A stretch of DNA of 59,508 bases from Comamonas koreensis. GTDB lineage: Bacteria; Pseudomonadota; Gammaproteobacteria; Burkholderiales; Burkholderiaceae_C. This document shows positions 53,032 to 59,508 of this stretch, piece by piece. A program made the translations under genes and the position numbers. Under the pieces are notes generated by a model. The model made no database searches, was not told the DNA's origin, and saw only the letters and a list, made by a program, of their open reading frames with translations. The stretch lies in contig NZ_JAJNCT010000006.1 of assembly GCF_021026195.1 (NCBI RefSeq), forward strand, positions 1 to 59,508, given 5' to 3'. How positions within the stretch are numbered: the stretch's first letter is position 1; each line of letters begins with the position of its first letter.

Positions 53032-55038
53032 ATGCTAAGTATTTTTCGGACTTTAGGTGCCGTTCTAGCCGCAGTGTTGATGTGGGGAGGTAGCCAGCAA
53101 GCCTTTGCGCAAAAGGTCCTGTTGCTGACGACCAATGAGGTTGCCAGCGACGCGGTGCAAGCCAACAACAATCTGGAAGCGGAGTTCGTTGGTGTTGTTG
53201 GAGCTGCAAACTTGACGCGGATGACCGTCCTCACCAATCCTAATGCGATCTCTCAAGCGACATTCACATCGGCTCCAGGCCCATACGACATTGTGGTTGT
53301 TGCAAGCACCTATCGTCCCATCGACAACACCAACTGGACGATCCTGCAAAGCGCAATAGCGAACCGTTGGGCCAACTCCATTGTCTTTTTTGTGGATGGC
53401 TGCTGTGAGGCGACCAACGGTGCTAATGCCGCCAAGATGGTAAGCGCATTAAACGCGGGGGCAGCGACCTCATTCTCACTGGGTAGCAGCTTACCCGGAT
53501 TCGCTAGATTTCCGTTGAACACGAACTCTCCTTATGCACCAACTTTTGCCGGGCTTAATCCTTTCGCTGGAGGAGACATCACTTATATCAACAACGTTCC
53601 CGCAAACAATGCACTATATTTAGCAGCAGGGACACCTCCGGCTAGCTTTCCTCCAGCTGGGTCGACGCCGACCAACAACGTGTATGGCCTTCTGATTCCT
53701 ACTGTTCAGTCGAACTCAGGCAATGGTGCTTGTGTATTCGCGGTAGTCGATGTTTCGCCGTTCATTAACGCGGCGCCCGGCTACACTCCATGGACCGAAA
53801 ACCAAGGCAAGGTAGGCCCAGCCTTCATCACTGCCGCCACCTCCGAGAATGGCGCCTGTGGCCTGCCCAAGGTCAGCAAGAGCTTTGACAAGACCGATCT
53901 CTATCTGGGTGGCAGCGACAACAGCACCGTCCTGACCATCTCCTTGTCCAACGGCACTCCGAACCCCATCACCAACGTCAACCTGACCGACAACCTGCCC
54001 GCACCGCTGGTGGTGGGCACCGGCACCGTGGGCAGCACCTGCACCGCCAACAGCCTCAGTGCGTCACCCGGCTCGAACGTGGTCAGCAACAGCGCCTTCA
54101 CGATTCCGTCGGGCGGCTGCACCATCACCGTGCCGGTCGTCTGGCCCAACACCGTAGCCGGCCGCCAGGCTTGCATCGATACCCCGTCAGTAACCAATAC
54201 CATCACGCCGGGCACCGACTTTGTCTCGCCCACTGGCCAGGTCAATACGCCAGCTACAGCATCGCTCGCCTGCCATGCTGCGCAACTCGCGATCTCCAAG
54301 CAGGTGGTCTGGCCTGCCAATATCACGCCCGTCGATCTGACCGGCACCAGCTTCCCGGTCTCGGTGGTCTGCACCGGCACTGATGGCGTGGCCGCACCGG
54401 CGATCAACGCCAGCATCACGCTGAACACGGCAACGACGGGCAGCGTCTCGGTCACCCCGGTGATCTCCAGCGGCAGCTGCGTCGTGGCCGAAGGCACACG
54501 GCCTGCACCCCCCGCCAACCACCTCTGGGTCGAAGACCCGGCGCCCAGCGTCTCCGTCACGATGGCAGCGCCCCCGGCAGCCAACACCGCGCAACTGGTC
54601 AACACCCTGGCGCGTGCCAACACCGACATCACCATCAGCAAGAGCGTGGCTGGTGGCCCCGCAGTGGGCGTTACTGGCAGCTTCAGCTTTACCGCCAACT
54701 GCGGTGCAGACGGCAGCTTCACGACGGCCGTGACCTTGAGTGGTAGCAACGCGGGTGCGATCGCCATCACCAATGTGCCCCAGGGTGCGAGCTGCACAGT
54801 GAGTGAAGATCCGACGATGCCGACTGCCCCTGCAGAATATGCTTGGAGCACTAACTTGCCAGCGCCAGTGACTCTGATGACCGTCGCGTCAGGTAACACT
54901 GCCTCCTTTGTTAACACACTGGTGCGTACGACTAGTACTCCAACCGCAGTGCCTTCCCTCAAGGAATGGAGCTTGTTTGCACTGTCCCTTATATTTGTAC
55001 TGTTCGGTGCCAACTTTCTGCCAAGAAGCCGCAGCTAA
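53032..55038 (+). CDS. IPTL-CTERM surface protein with DUF11-like repeats
   Basis: A 668-residue exported protein. Signal peptide (RTLGAVLAAVLMWGGSQQ then AFA), an N-terminal alpha/beta domain of about 250 residues (QKVLLLTTNEVASDAVQANN; YDIVVVASTY; SIVFFVDGCCE), then a DUF11-type domain (VSKSFDKTDLYLGGSDNSTV). Two or three DUF5979-like beta domains with paired Cys follow (LAISKQVVWP, DITISKSVAGG). The C-terminus VPSLKEWSLFALSLIFVLFG plus a basic tail is a clear IPTL-CTERM signal. ATG 53032 follows ACAGGAGTGATC. Base use changes within the gene: an AT-richer first third, then a GC-rich part. It lies on the phage side of the attachment site. Confidence 0.82.
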   Translation: MLSIFRTLGAVLAAVLMWGGSQQAFAQKVLLLTTNEVASDAVQANNNLEAEFVGVVGAANLTRMTVLTNPNAISQATFTSAPGPYDIVVVASTYRPIDNTNWTILQSAIANRWANSIVFFVDGCCEATNGANAAKMVSALNAGAATSFSLGSSLPGFARFPLNTNSPYAPTFAGLNPFAGGDITYINNVPANNALYLAAGTPPASFPPAGSTPTNNVYGLLIPTVQSNSGNGACVFAVVDVSPFINAAPGYTPWTENQGKVGPAFITAATSENGACGLPKVSKSFDKTDLYLGGSDNSTVLTISLSNGTPNPITNVNLTDNLPAPLVVGTGTVGSTCTANSLSASPGSNVVSNSAFTIPSGGCTITVPVVWPNTVAGRQACIDTPSVTNTITPGTDFVSPTGQVNTPATASLACHAAQLAISKQVVWPANITPVDLTGTSFPVSVVCTGTDGVAAPAINASITLNTATTGSVSVTPVISSGSCVVAEGTRPAPPANHLWVEDPAPSVSVTMAAPPAANTAQLVNTLARANTDITISKSVAGGPAVGVTGSFSFTANCGADGSFTTAVTLSGSNAGAIAITNVPQGASCTVSEDPTMPTAPAEYAWSTNLPAPVTLMTVASGNTASFVNTLVRTTSTPTAVPSLKEWSLFALSLIFVLFGANFLPRSRS

Positions 55039-55044
55039 TGAACT

Positions 55045-55070
55045 AAGCCGCCTCCGGGTGGCTTTTCTTT
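55045..55070 (+). terminator. Terminator of the third IPTL-CTERM gene
   Basis: AAGCCGCC-TCCG-GGTGGCTT, an 8-bp stem with one G:U pair, followed by TTCTTTT, beginning 7 bases after the stop codon. Confidence 0.8.
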
Positions 55071-55231
55071 TGCCTGGTTGCTCACCTCTCCATCAGGATC
55101 ACCCGACATTGGCCCAATGTTGTTCAACGATGTGACACTAGTTGACATCAATCAATGCAAAGCCATCGATATATTTGTTATATTTGGCTGACTTCTCTGG
55201 AGGGAGGAGTACTTCGGGGATATGTCCCACG

Positions 55232-55256
55232 GCCCGCCTTGTGCGGGCTTTTTTTT
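55232..55256 (+). terminator. Intrinsic terminator without an upstream gene
   Basis: GCCCGC-CTTGT-GCGGGC followed by eight T. No protein gene ends in the preceding 190 bases, so it probably ends a short RNA. Confidence 0.75.
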
Positions 55257-55418
55257 GAGCCACGCAGCAGCGACACGTCCGAGACTCATTGACTAAAAGA
55301 ATTGGTCTATGATGCATCCATAGTTTTTATGCCGAGGTCGTGCGCATCCTCCCTCCCTCTCTTAACAATTGCACGCCAACCTAGCAAACTAGGATCGGCC
55401 TTTTTATTTCCAACGTTA

Positions 55419-55444
55419 GCCACCCGTAGGGGTGGCATTTTTTT
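55419..55444 (+). terminator. Second intrinsic terminator without an upstream gene
   Basis: GCCACCC-GTAG-GGGTGGC, then A and seven T. It lies 163 bases after the previous terminator, which would bracket a small RNA of roughly that size. Confidence 0.7.
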
Positions 55445-55880
55445 GCTTATCCGGGCTTGTCTCTGTGGAAGAGAGGTTCTCTCTGGGAGAGATCGGCGGC
55501 CACCTGTACCGTGAGGGGCTCCGGCGGAAGATGACTTTAGGCATCAAATGACACTCTGCCCGCACGAATACCAAATAAGCCTGCAAACTCGATTGAACTG
55601 TGCTAACCTGAATTTCTGATCAGGGCATGCTTGCCCTCTGATTCGTCAAAACGTTGAGCCTTCGAGCCTCGACAACTCCATCTTAGGCAAGCTCTCTGGG
55701 CCTCACCAGCATCCTAAGGTCGGCTCCCCTCTTTTTCATTTTCCTCTCGCGCTGCGTGAGGGACTTGAGACCGATCTCTCAAGATAGTTTCCTGTATTTT
55801 CCAAGCAACGGCCTGTAAAGGCCGATTCCTATGCGTGCTCCTAGAGCCTGCCTACCCATTCAATTTAAAGGCTTACGGCT

Positions 55881-56105
55881 ATGCAAAAAGCACCATGGAC
55901 CGATTTCTGCGGTCATGAGATATTGGAGGGTGACGTGCTAAGACACCCCTCTGGAGAAACAGGGCGAGTCGTCTATGACCTGTCACAGATGGACGAACTT
56001 GATCAATGGAGAGTTGAATACTCAGACGGTGTTGTAGAGAGGCTCTGTGACCAGATAGGGATCAAGGGTCAAGCCGTGGTTGTCCGAAGCACTGATCGAA
56101 ACTAA
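55881..56105 (+). CDS. Small hypothetical protein of phage/plasmid type
   Basis: A 74-residue acidic protein (WTDFCGHEILEGDVLRHPSG, then QWRVEYSDGVVERLCDQIGI with KGQAVVV). The pattern of a small beta-barrel with GD and DG turns recurs in short phage and plasmid proteins; I know no function. It is on the plus strand, opposite to the lysis genes. Upstream there is no strong ribosome-binding site (TTAAAGGCTTACGGCT has AAAGG 10 bases before the ATG). Confidence 0.6.
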   Translation: MQKAPWTDFCGHEILEGDVLRHPSGETGRVVYDLSQMDELDQWRVEYSDGVVERLCDQIGIKGQAVVVRSTDRN

Positions 56106-56126
56106 CGCTTCACCCAACCACCTCCA

Positions 56127-56164
56127 GGCCTTCTCTGCTCGTTGTTGCCACAAGCGAGAAGGCC
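56127..56164. terminator. Hairpin after the 74-residue gene
   Basis: A perfect 9-bp stem, GGCCTTCTC and GAGAAGGCC, around a 20-base loop, starting 22 bases after the stop codon. No U-tract follows, so a terminator role is uncertain. Confidence 0.4.
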
Positions 56165-56234
56165 CCGCTTGTGCGAGGCCCAGGCTGGGGAGGTAGGTCA
56201 GCTACCAAGCGTGAGAGGGTAGCTCTTAAAAAAG

Positions 56235-56555
56235 CTACGCCGCTAGATCTTGAGAAGGCACAGTTCCCTGCTTCACATAGATCTCAAAGGGGCCGACGGT
56301 TAGGCGATCTCCTTCATACAGGACCCGCCGTTTGGTCCTCAGCCCATCCATAAAAATGCCGTTGGAGCTTTGGTGATCTACTACCACCAAAACGCCGGAA
56401 CGCAATAAAAACGCTCCATGGTCTCTGCTCACCGTTGGATCATCAAGGCAAATCTGGCTGCCCGTATACCGACCAAAGGTGGTGTACCCCTCATGAAGCG
56501 TGTACGAACGAAGCATCATTGATGCCTCATGAGTCACAACAATTTCTGGGAACAT
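56235..56555 (-). CDS. FHA-domain-only protein
   Basis: A 106-residue protein that is essentially one forkhead-associated domain, which binds phosphothreonine peptides. Core motifs are complete: FGRYTGSQICLDDPTVSRDH (conserved GR and SRxH) and HQSSNGIFMDG (the SxNG loop), then EGDRLTVGPFEIYV. ATG 56555 lacks a clear ribosome-binding site; internal ATGs at 56519 or 56516 would still keep the domain. It lies alone beside the phage lysis cassette with no kinase in the window, so its partner is unknown. The flanking 56556-56832 stretch shows no gene. Confidence 0.8.
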   Translation of the reverse strand: MFPEIVVTHEASMMLRSYTLHEGYTTFGRYTGSQICLDDPTVSRDHGAFLLRSGVLVVVDHQSSNGIFMDGLRTKRRVLYEGDRLTVGPFEIYVKQGTVPSQDLAA

Positions 56556-56832
56556 TTCGCTGTCAATGGTAAATAACTAACAAAGAAACCAGATGATCTA
56601 TGAGATCTCGAGAAGTTTCAATGCTAATGACCTATCCTTATCGATAGCTTAAAGCAAGAATGAGCACTCATGGTGGAGCGCGTTATCACCGAGTTTTGAG
56701 GACATTGCCCCACCCTCCAAAAGTCTCCCCAGTTCTGTTCGCATTAGACAAGCACCGATTTTGGAAGCTACTTGAAACACCTTCCCACGACCCGTTGCTG
56801 ATGCGCCTCCGCAGTCTGTAGCCCCTAACCCC

Positions 56833-56854
56833 AACCGCCTCCGGGCGGTTTTTT
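56833..56854 (+). terminator. Hairpin terminator at the end of the lysis cassette
   Basis: AACCGCC-TCCG-GGCGGTT followed by four more T on the plus strand, touching the stop codon of the Rz-like gene on the other strand. The U-tract serves rightward transcription; in the leftward direction only the stem is present. Confidence 0.55.
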
Positions 56855-57392
56855 ATCGCCCGATGCAGGCCTGATCGCTATCGTCACCGCTCAGCCGGCG
56901 CTCGATGTTCACCTGGTCGCACAGCGCGGCTACTTCGGCGTCTCGCCTTCTAAGGTCGCCTCCGAGGCTTGCGACCACGCCGAGGCCTTGTGCAAGCTGG
57001 CGGTCGAGGGCTGCGGCTTTATCTGCAAGATCGCTGCGGGCAGCGGCGTCGGCTTGGGCTTGCGCACGATAAGTGGCGGCTCGGCTGTCGGTGTCGCGGT
57101 GCAGCCGCTCAGCATAAGCAAGCTCACGGCGCTGCACATCAGCAATGCCGGTATAGAGAGACGCCAGGCTGTCGGCGTTGTAGATCGTGTCTTGGGCATG
57201 CTTGCTTTCCTTGATCGCGGTTTGGGTTTCATCGGTGCGGGCAGCTTCGGCCCGGGTGGCCGTGCCCCGGGCCTGTTCGTCGCGCAGCTCGGCAATGGTC
57301 TTGCTGGCCTGCCAGCCTTTGACCACCCAGCCAGCGGAGAAGGCTAGCGCGGCGATGACGGCGGCCAGGATGAGTTTGATCTGCAGGTTCAT
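56853..57392 (-). CDS. Phage Rz-like inner-membrane spanin
   Basis: A 179-residue protein with an N-terminal membrane anchor (MNLQIKLILAAVIAALAFSA) and a long periplasmic, mostly helical, Ala/Arg/Asp-rich part (ELRDEQARGTATRAEAARTD; YRAQAQADAAARSDLADKAA). It fits the i-spanin (Rz, DUF2514-like) role, spanning the periplasm and disrupting the outer membrane at lysis together with Rz1. ATG 57392 overlaps the previous stop (ATGA). An Rz1-like lipoprotein gene is embedded in another frame. Confidence 0.8.
   Translation of the reverse strand: MNLQIKLILAAVIAALAFSAGWVVKGWQASKTIAELRDEQARGTATRAEAARTDETQTAIKESKHAQDTIYNADSLASLYTGIADVQRRELAYAERLHRDTDSRAATYRAQAQADAAARSDLADKAAALDRQLAQGLGVVASLGGDLRRRDAEVAALCDQVNIERRLSGDDSDQACIGR
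56930..57139 (-). CDS. Phage Rz1-like outer-membrane spanin lipoprotein, embedded in Rz
   Basis: A 69-residue protein read in a second frame wholly inside the Rz-like gene. It begins MCSAVSLLMLSGCTATPTAE, a lipoprotein signal with lipobox LSGC, and continues with a Pro-rich part (PPLIVRKPKPTPLPAAILQ), the hallmark of Rz1 o-spanins. The embedded layout is known for lambda-like phages. The start is ATG 57139. Confidence 0.75.
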   Translation of the reverse strand: MCSAVSLLMLSGCTATPTAEPPLIVRKPKPTPLPAAILQIKPQPSTASLHKASAWSQASEATLEGETPK

Positions 57393-57598
57393 GCTGGCCA
57401 ATCCTCGATTTCGGGATTGCCAAACGAGCATGGCTGTCGATACTCTGGCCACTTGCGATCAGGATGCATTGGCAGCCAAATGAAAGATCCACAGATGTCG
57501 ATCCAGTGACGCTCCCACCGACCGCCATACCAGCGGCGATACCACTGACTGCGCTGGCCAAGGAAGTGTTGAAAAATGAACGCTCGGAAAATAGTCAT
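57389..57598 (-). CDS. Small hypothetical protein inside the lysis cassette
   Basis: A 69-residue Trp/Arg-rich protein (MTIFRAFIFQHFLGQRSQWY and RRWYGGRWERHWIDICGSF). Its ATG overlaps the endolysin stop (ATGA) and its own stop overlaps the Rz start (ATGA), and GAGGGG precedes the ATG. These overlaps argue for a real, translationally coupled gene. No family is recognised; it may assist lysis or be unrelated cargo. Confidence 0.6.
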   Translation of the reverse strand: MTIFRAFIFQHFLGQRSQWYRRWYGGRWERHWIDICGSFIWLPMHPDRKWPEYRQPCSFGNPEIEDWPA

Positions 57599-58227
57599 AA
57601 CCCCTCCTCACAAATTTCAGCATTGGCATCGCCACGGGCCTGCAGGCCTGGCAGCACCACAGATACGCCGTTGACCGTGCCCAGGTTCCAGCGCGGGTTC
57701 TCACGGCATGCGCCGATCACATCGCCCGCATTGGCCTTGCGCAGCAGGGTCGAGGTGTACAGCGCGCCTTCCCCCTTGTTGTGGATGAAGTCGATGAACA
57801 CGGCCTGCTGCAGCGGGGTGTAGGTAGTCCAAAGACGGAACATGCCCATGGCAGTGCGCTCGGCTGCAAGGTAGCGGCTGCGCTCGAGCGCGTAGCAGTC
57901 GACCGGCGTGTAGTACCGGCCAGCCACCACGGCGCGGCCCGTGATCCCGTTGCACACAGTCAGAGGCTGGCCCTTGCCCAGCCTGTCAACGTAGGGTGTT
58001 CCGATGTGGCGGTAGCTGCTCTCGTAGTAGCTGCCCATCACCATGGCGATCTTGACTGCCTGGGATGTTCCAGGATCAGCGGCCACAGCTTGGATGTACT
58101 GGCTCCGCTCGGCCATGGCCTGGGCGGCTGCCTTGTCGCGCCCGAAGACGATGTAGCCGCCGGCGCCGGCCGTCAGGATTGCCAGGGCCATCAGGCCAGA
58201 ACGCAGGGCATCAGGTACGCGGCTCAT
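57595..58227 (-). CDS. Phage endolysin, GH24 lysozyme-like, with N-terminal membrane anchor
   Basis: A 210-residue lysozyme-type endolysin. The N-terminal hydrophobic stretch (GLMALAILTAGAGGYIVFG) may be a signal-anchor-release segment. The glycosidase part has YYESSYRHIGTPYVDRLGKG and LTVCNGITG, the Glu-Asp-Thr arrangement of GH24 enzymes, then FIDFIHNKGEGAL. It cuts peptidoglycan during host lysis. ATG 58227 overlaps the holin stop (ATGA). Confidence 0.85.
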   Translation of the reverse strand: MSRVPDALRSGLMALAILTAGAGGYIVFGRDKAAAQAMAERSQYIQAVAADPGTSQAVKIAMVMGSYYESSYRHIGTPYVDRLGKGQPLTVCNGITGRAVVAGRYYTPVDCYALERSRYLAAERTAMGMFRLWTTYTPLQQAVFIDFIHNKGEGALYTSTLLRKANAGDVIGACRENPRWNLGTVNGVSVVLPGLQARGDANAEICEEGL

Positions 58228-58562
58228 AGCTCAGCCCTCTGCGTCTCGCTCATCCGCTGGTACTCGTCGAACATGATGATGCGCGAGCCCTTGCGCGGCT
58301 TGATCCAGCCCCAGCGCTCAAACGCGGGCCTCCAAAGCTTTTTCCAGAACCACTCACAAATGAGCAGCGACGTATATACAGCCGCCACGATGGAGGCAAT
58401 AGTCCCCCACGGGATGGAGTTGACCCAATACCATGTCTCAAAACTGGCGTTGGCCGTGGCCGCCTGGGCGATCTTGTCTGCCACATCGGCTTGCGCGGCC
58501 GTGGCCAACGTCACCGCACTCGTCGCCTTTGCAATCGGCATGCTGATATCTGTGCTCTGCAT
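58224..58562 (-). CDS. Holin-like phage membrane protein
   Basis: A 112-residue protein with a central membrane segment (WGTIASIVAAVYTSLLICEW) and a basic, aromatic C-terminal region (FWKKLWRPAFERWGWIKPRK). Its position directly before the endolysin with overlapping ATGA supports the holin role, controlling the time of lysis. ATG 58562 follows GAGGGAG. The N-terminal half is Ala-rich and helical. Confidence 0.75.
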   Translation of the reverse strand: MQSTDISMPIAKATSAVTLATAAQADVADKIAQAATANASFETWYWVNSIPWGTIASIVAAVYTSLLICEWFWKKLWRPAFERWGWIKPRKGSRIIMFDEYQRMSETQRAEL

Positions 58563-58587
58563 TGAGACACTCCCTCAGAAATAAGAA

Positions 58588-58605
58588 AACCCGCCGAAGC
58601 GGGTT
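58588..58605 (-). terminator. Terminator between tail-fibre and lysis genes
   Basis: A 7-bp stem AACCCGC-CGAA-GCGGGTT; in the leftward direction it is followed by a T-rich run (TTCTTATTT). It lies 22 bases after the stop of the tail-fibre assembly gene, so the lysis cassette may have separate or read-through expression. Confidence 0.75.
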
Positions 58606-58627
58606 GTGTTGTGTGTTGTGGCGAGGG

Positions 58628-59167
58628 TTACAAGGTCTCGGCGTAGCCGAACAGCTCGTGCAAATCGGACTCGGTCAAGTTGAGCCCAGCCGCCAGCAGT
58701 AGCACCGTGGGGCTGTCCGACTCGATGGCCGCCGATCCCTGCCAGTCCACCAGGGCCCGGTAGCGGTCGAACTCGTCGGGGATCAGGTTGATCTGCGCCT
58801 CGATGTCCTCGTTCTTGATGCCCTTCATGTCAAACAGAGCAAGTAAGGCCTGACGCTTTGTCACGGTCACCCGCGTAGCATCCCGGGCGGCCTGCTCGGC
58901 TGCCAAGCGGTCGGCCTCCAACTGGGCCAGCTCTTCAGCGCTCAGTGCCACGACTTCCCACTGCTGGAAGTAGCCATCCTCGGTCTCCAGCGGCTCCACC
59001 TCGACCGCCTTGTGGGTGGCACCATCAAAGCCGGGTCTCGGCTGGTCAAGCACCTGTTGGTATTGCTCCAAAGCCGCAAAGGGCTCCGGAAAGAGCGTCG
59101 ATGGGTGGCGCTCCATGATGTCAGCTTGGCTCAATCCCCACTCTTTAGTCGTTGTATCAATGTACAT
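58628..59167 (-). CDS. Phage tail fibre assembly-type protein
   Basis: A 179-residue protein fitting the accessory proteins encoded right after tail-tip genes in lambdoid phages of Burkholderiales. An N-terminal beta-rich part (TTTKEWGLSQADIMERHPST) is followed by a helical linker (LSAEELAQLEADRLAAEQAA) and a C-terminal domain (VTKRQALLALFDMKGIKNED). GAGG lies six bases before ATG 59167, which decides the start among three nearby ATGs. The role is inferred from position. Confidence 0.65.
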   Translation of the reverse strand: MYIDTTTKEWGLSQADIMERHPSTLFPEPFAALEQYQQVLDQPRPGFDGATHKAVEVEPLETEDGYFQQWEVVALSAEELAQLEADRLAAEQAARDATRVTVTKRQALLALFDMKGIKNEDIEAQINLIPDEFDRYRALVDWQGSAAIESDSPTVLLLAAGLNLTESDLHELFGYAETL

Positions 59168-59175
59168 ATACATCC

Positions 59176-59508
59176 TCAATTAATCGCATTGCCAAGGCGT
59201 GTGCCGTTGCCAATCCATGTGACGAAGCTGTTTCCATCCACGTACGCCCCAGCAGCACCGCCCAAGCCGTATGCGCCGTCAGATTGCGAATCAAACGTGC
59301 CGCTGGTTGAGCCATAGTTCCCATTGGCTCCCGGCATTCCAGCCGCGCCACCATCCCCGCCTCGCCCGCCAGTGGCTGTGCCCTGGGTTGAGCCACCGAT
59401 AGATGGCCCTCCGACCGATTGAGAAGTGCCGGGATTTCCAGAAGTTTGGCCTACGAAAACAAGCGTGCCGGAGGCATTGAAACCGGCCCCGCTGCCGCCT
59501 GATCCACC
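59176..59508 (-). CDS. C-terminal end of a glycine-rich phage tail-tip protein (partial)
   Basis: The last 110 residues of a protein whose beginning lies outside the window. The sequence is very rich in Gly (GGSGGSGAGFNASG; GGRGGDGGAAGMPGANGNYG) and ends with GAYVDGNSFVTWIGNGTRLG and NAIN. This matches the C-terminal glycine-rich receptor-binding region of phage tail-tip (J-like) or central fibre proteins. The stop lies 9 bases before the next gene's start. It shows that the phage continues beyond the right edge. Confidence 0.75.
   Translation of the reverse strand, partial: GGSGGSGAGFNASGTLVFVGQTSGNPGTSQSVGGPSIGGSTQGTATGGRGGDGGAAGMPGANGNYGSTSGTFDSQSDGAYGLGGAAGAYVDGNSFVTWIGNGTRLGNAIN

Larger units (their letters stand above)
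55071..55880. other. Gene-poor stretch rich in hairpins
   Basis: About 800 bases with no supported protein gene but at least two intrinsic terminators (55232-55256, 55419-55444) and a weaker hairpin CCTAG-CAAA-CTAGG at 55380-55393 followed by TTTTT. Terminators without genes suggest short non-coding RNAs or remains of small genes. I could not identify promoters with confidence. Confidence 0.45.

Noticed and set aside
59157..59396. A 79-codon minus-strand frame at the right end
   Set aside because: A neighbouring frame on the same strand encodes the glycine-rich tail-tip C-terminus and stays open to the window edge, so this frame is a shadow.

Overview
The window looks like chromosome from a GC-rich betaproteobacterium of the order Burkholderiales, most likely family Comamonadaceae (Comamonas- or Delftia-like). 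This is an inference from gene content: TctC/Bug-type periplasmic receptors, an Omp32-type porin, many LysR/TetR-controlled catabolic operons, IPTL-CTERM surface proteins and a complete aliphatic amidase operon. No 16S rRNA or other decisive marker is present. Layout: (1) 0-12 kb is an acyl-CoA catabolic locus. A long leftward operon encodes an ABC-type solute-binding protein, an SDR, a Bug receptor, a two-subunit acyl-CoA dehydrogenase, a fused NDP-forming acyl-CoA ligase, a SnoaL-like protein and probably a porin. A crotonase and a TetR regulator lie on the other strand, and near-identical palindromes precede both the crotonase and the operon. (2) 12-16 kb is a D-tartrate-dehydratase-like cluster (enolase-superfamily dehydratase, SDR, Bug receptor, DHDPS-like aldolase) divergent from a LysR gene. 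(3) 17.9-24.3 kb is an aliphatic amidase operon (amiE, amiS, a MoxR ATPase, a VWA protein, amiC, amiR). Its leader carries an intrinsic terminator preceded by an ANTAR-type hairpin. (4) 25-34 kb holds a LysR/SDR pair, several small unknown genes, a frameshifted ASCH gene, and an aldehyde dehydrogenase, MHS permease and iron-alcohol dehydrogenase set with its LysR. (5) 34-41 kb is a molybdenum aldehyde oxidoreductase locus (paoABC-like) with mocA- and xdhC-type maturation genes; both transcription units carry the same palindromic LysR-type box. (6) 41-45 kb has a TetR/quinone-reductase pair and a ProP-type osmolyte symporter. (7) 45-51 kb is AT-richer accessory DNA with two IPTL-CTERM proteins, one of them an autotransporter-like passenger without a beta-barrel, plus decayed and orphan small genes. 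(8) From about 51.5 kb to the right edge there is one end of an integrated prophage or island. It starts at a 27-bp 3' tail of a tRNA-Ser gene that still has its terminator on the host side, then has cargo genes (small zinc-ribbon protein, membrane protein, a third IPTL-CTERM protein, an FHA protein), a lysis cassette with embedded Rz1, and tail-fibre genes cut by the window end. How the parts work together: regions 1-6 are mainly regulated uptake and catabolism modules for organic acids, acyl-CoA compounds, amides and aldehydes. Regions 7-8 are horizontally variable DNA with surface proteins, and the third IPTL-CTERM protein appears to lie on the phage side of the attachment site.
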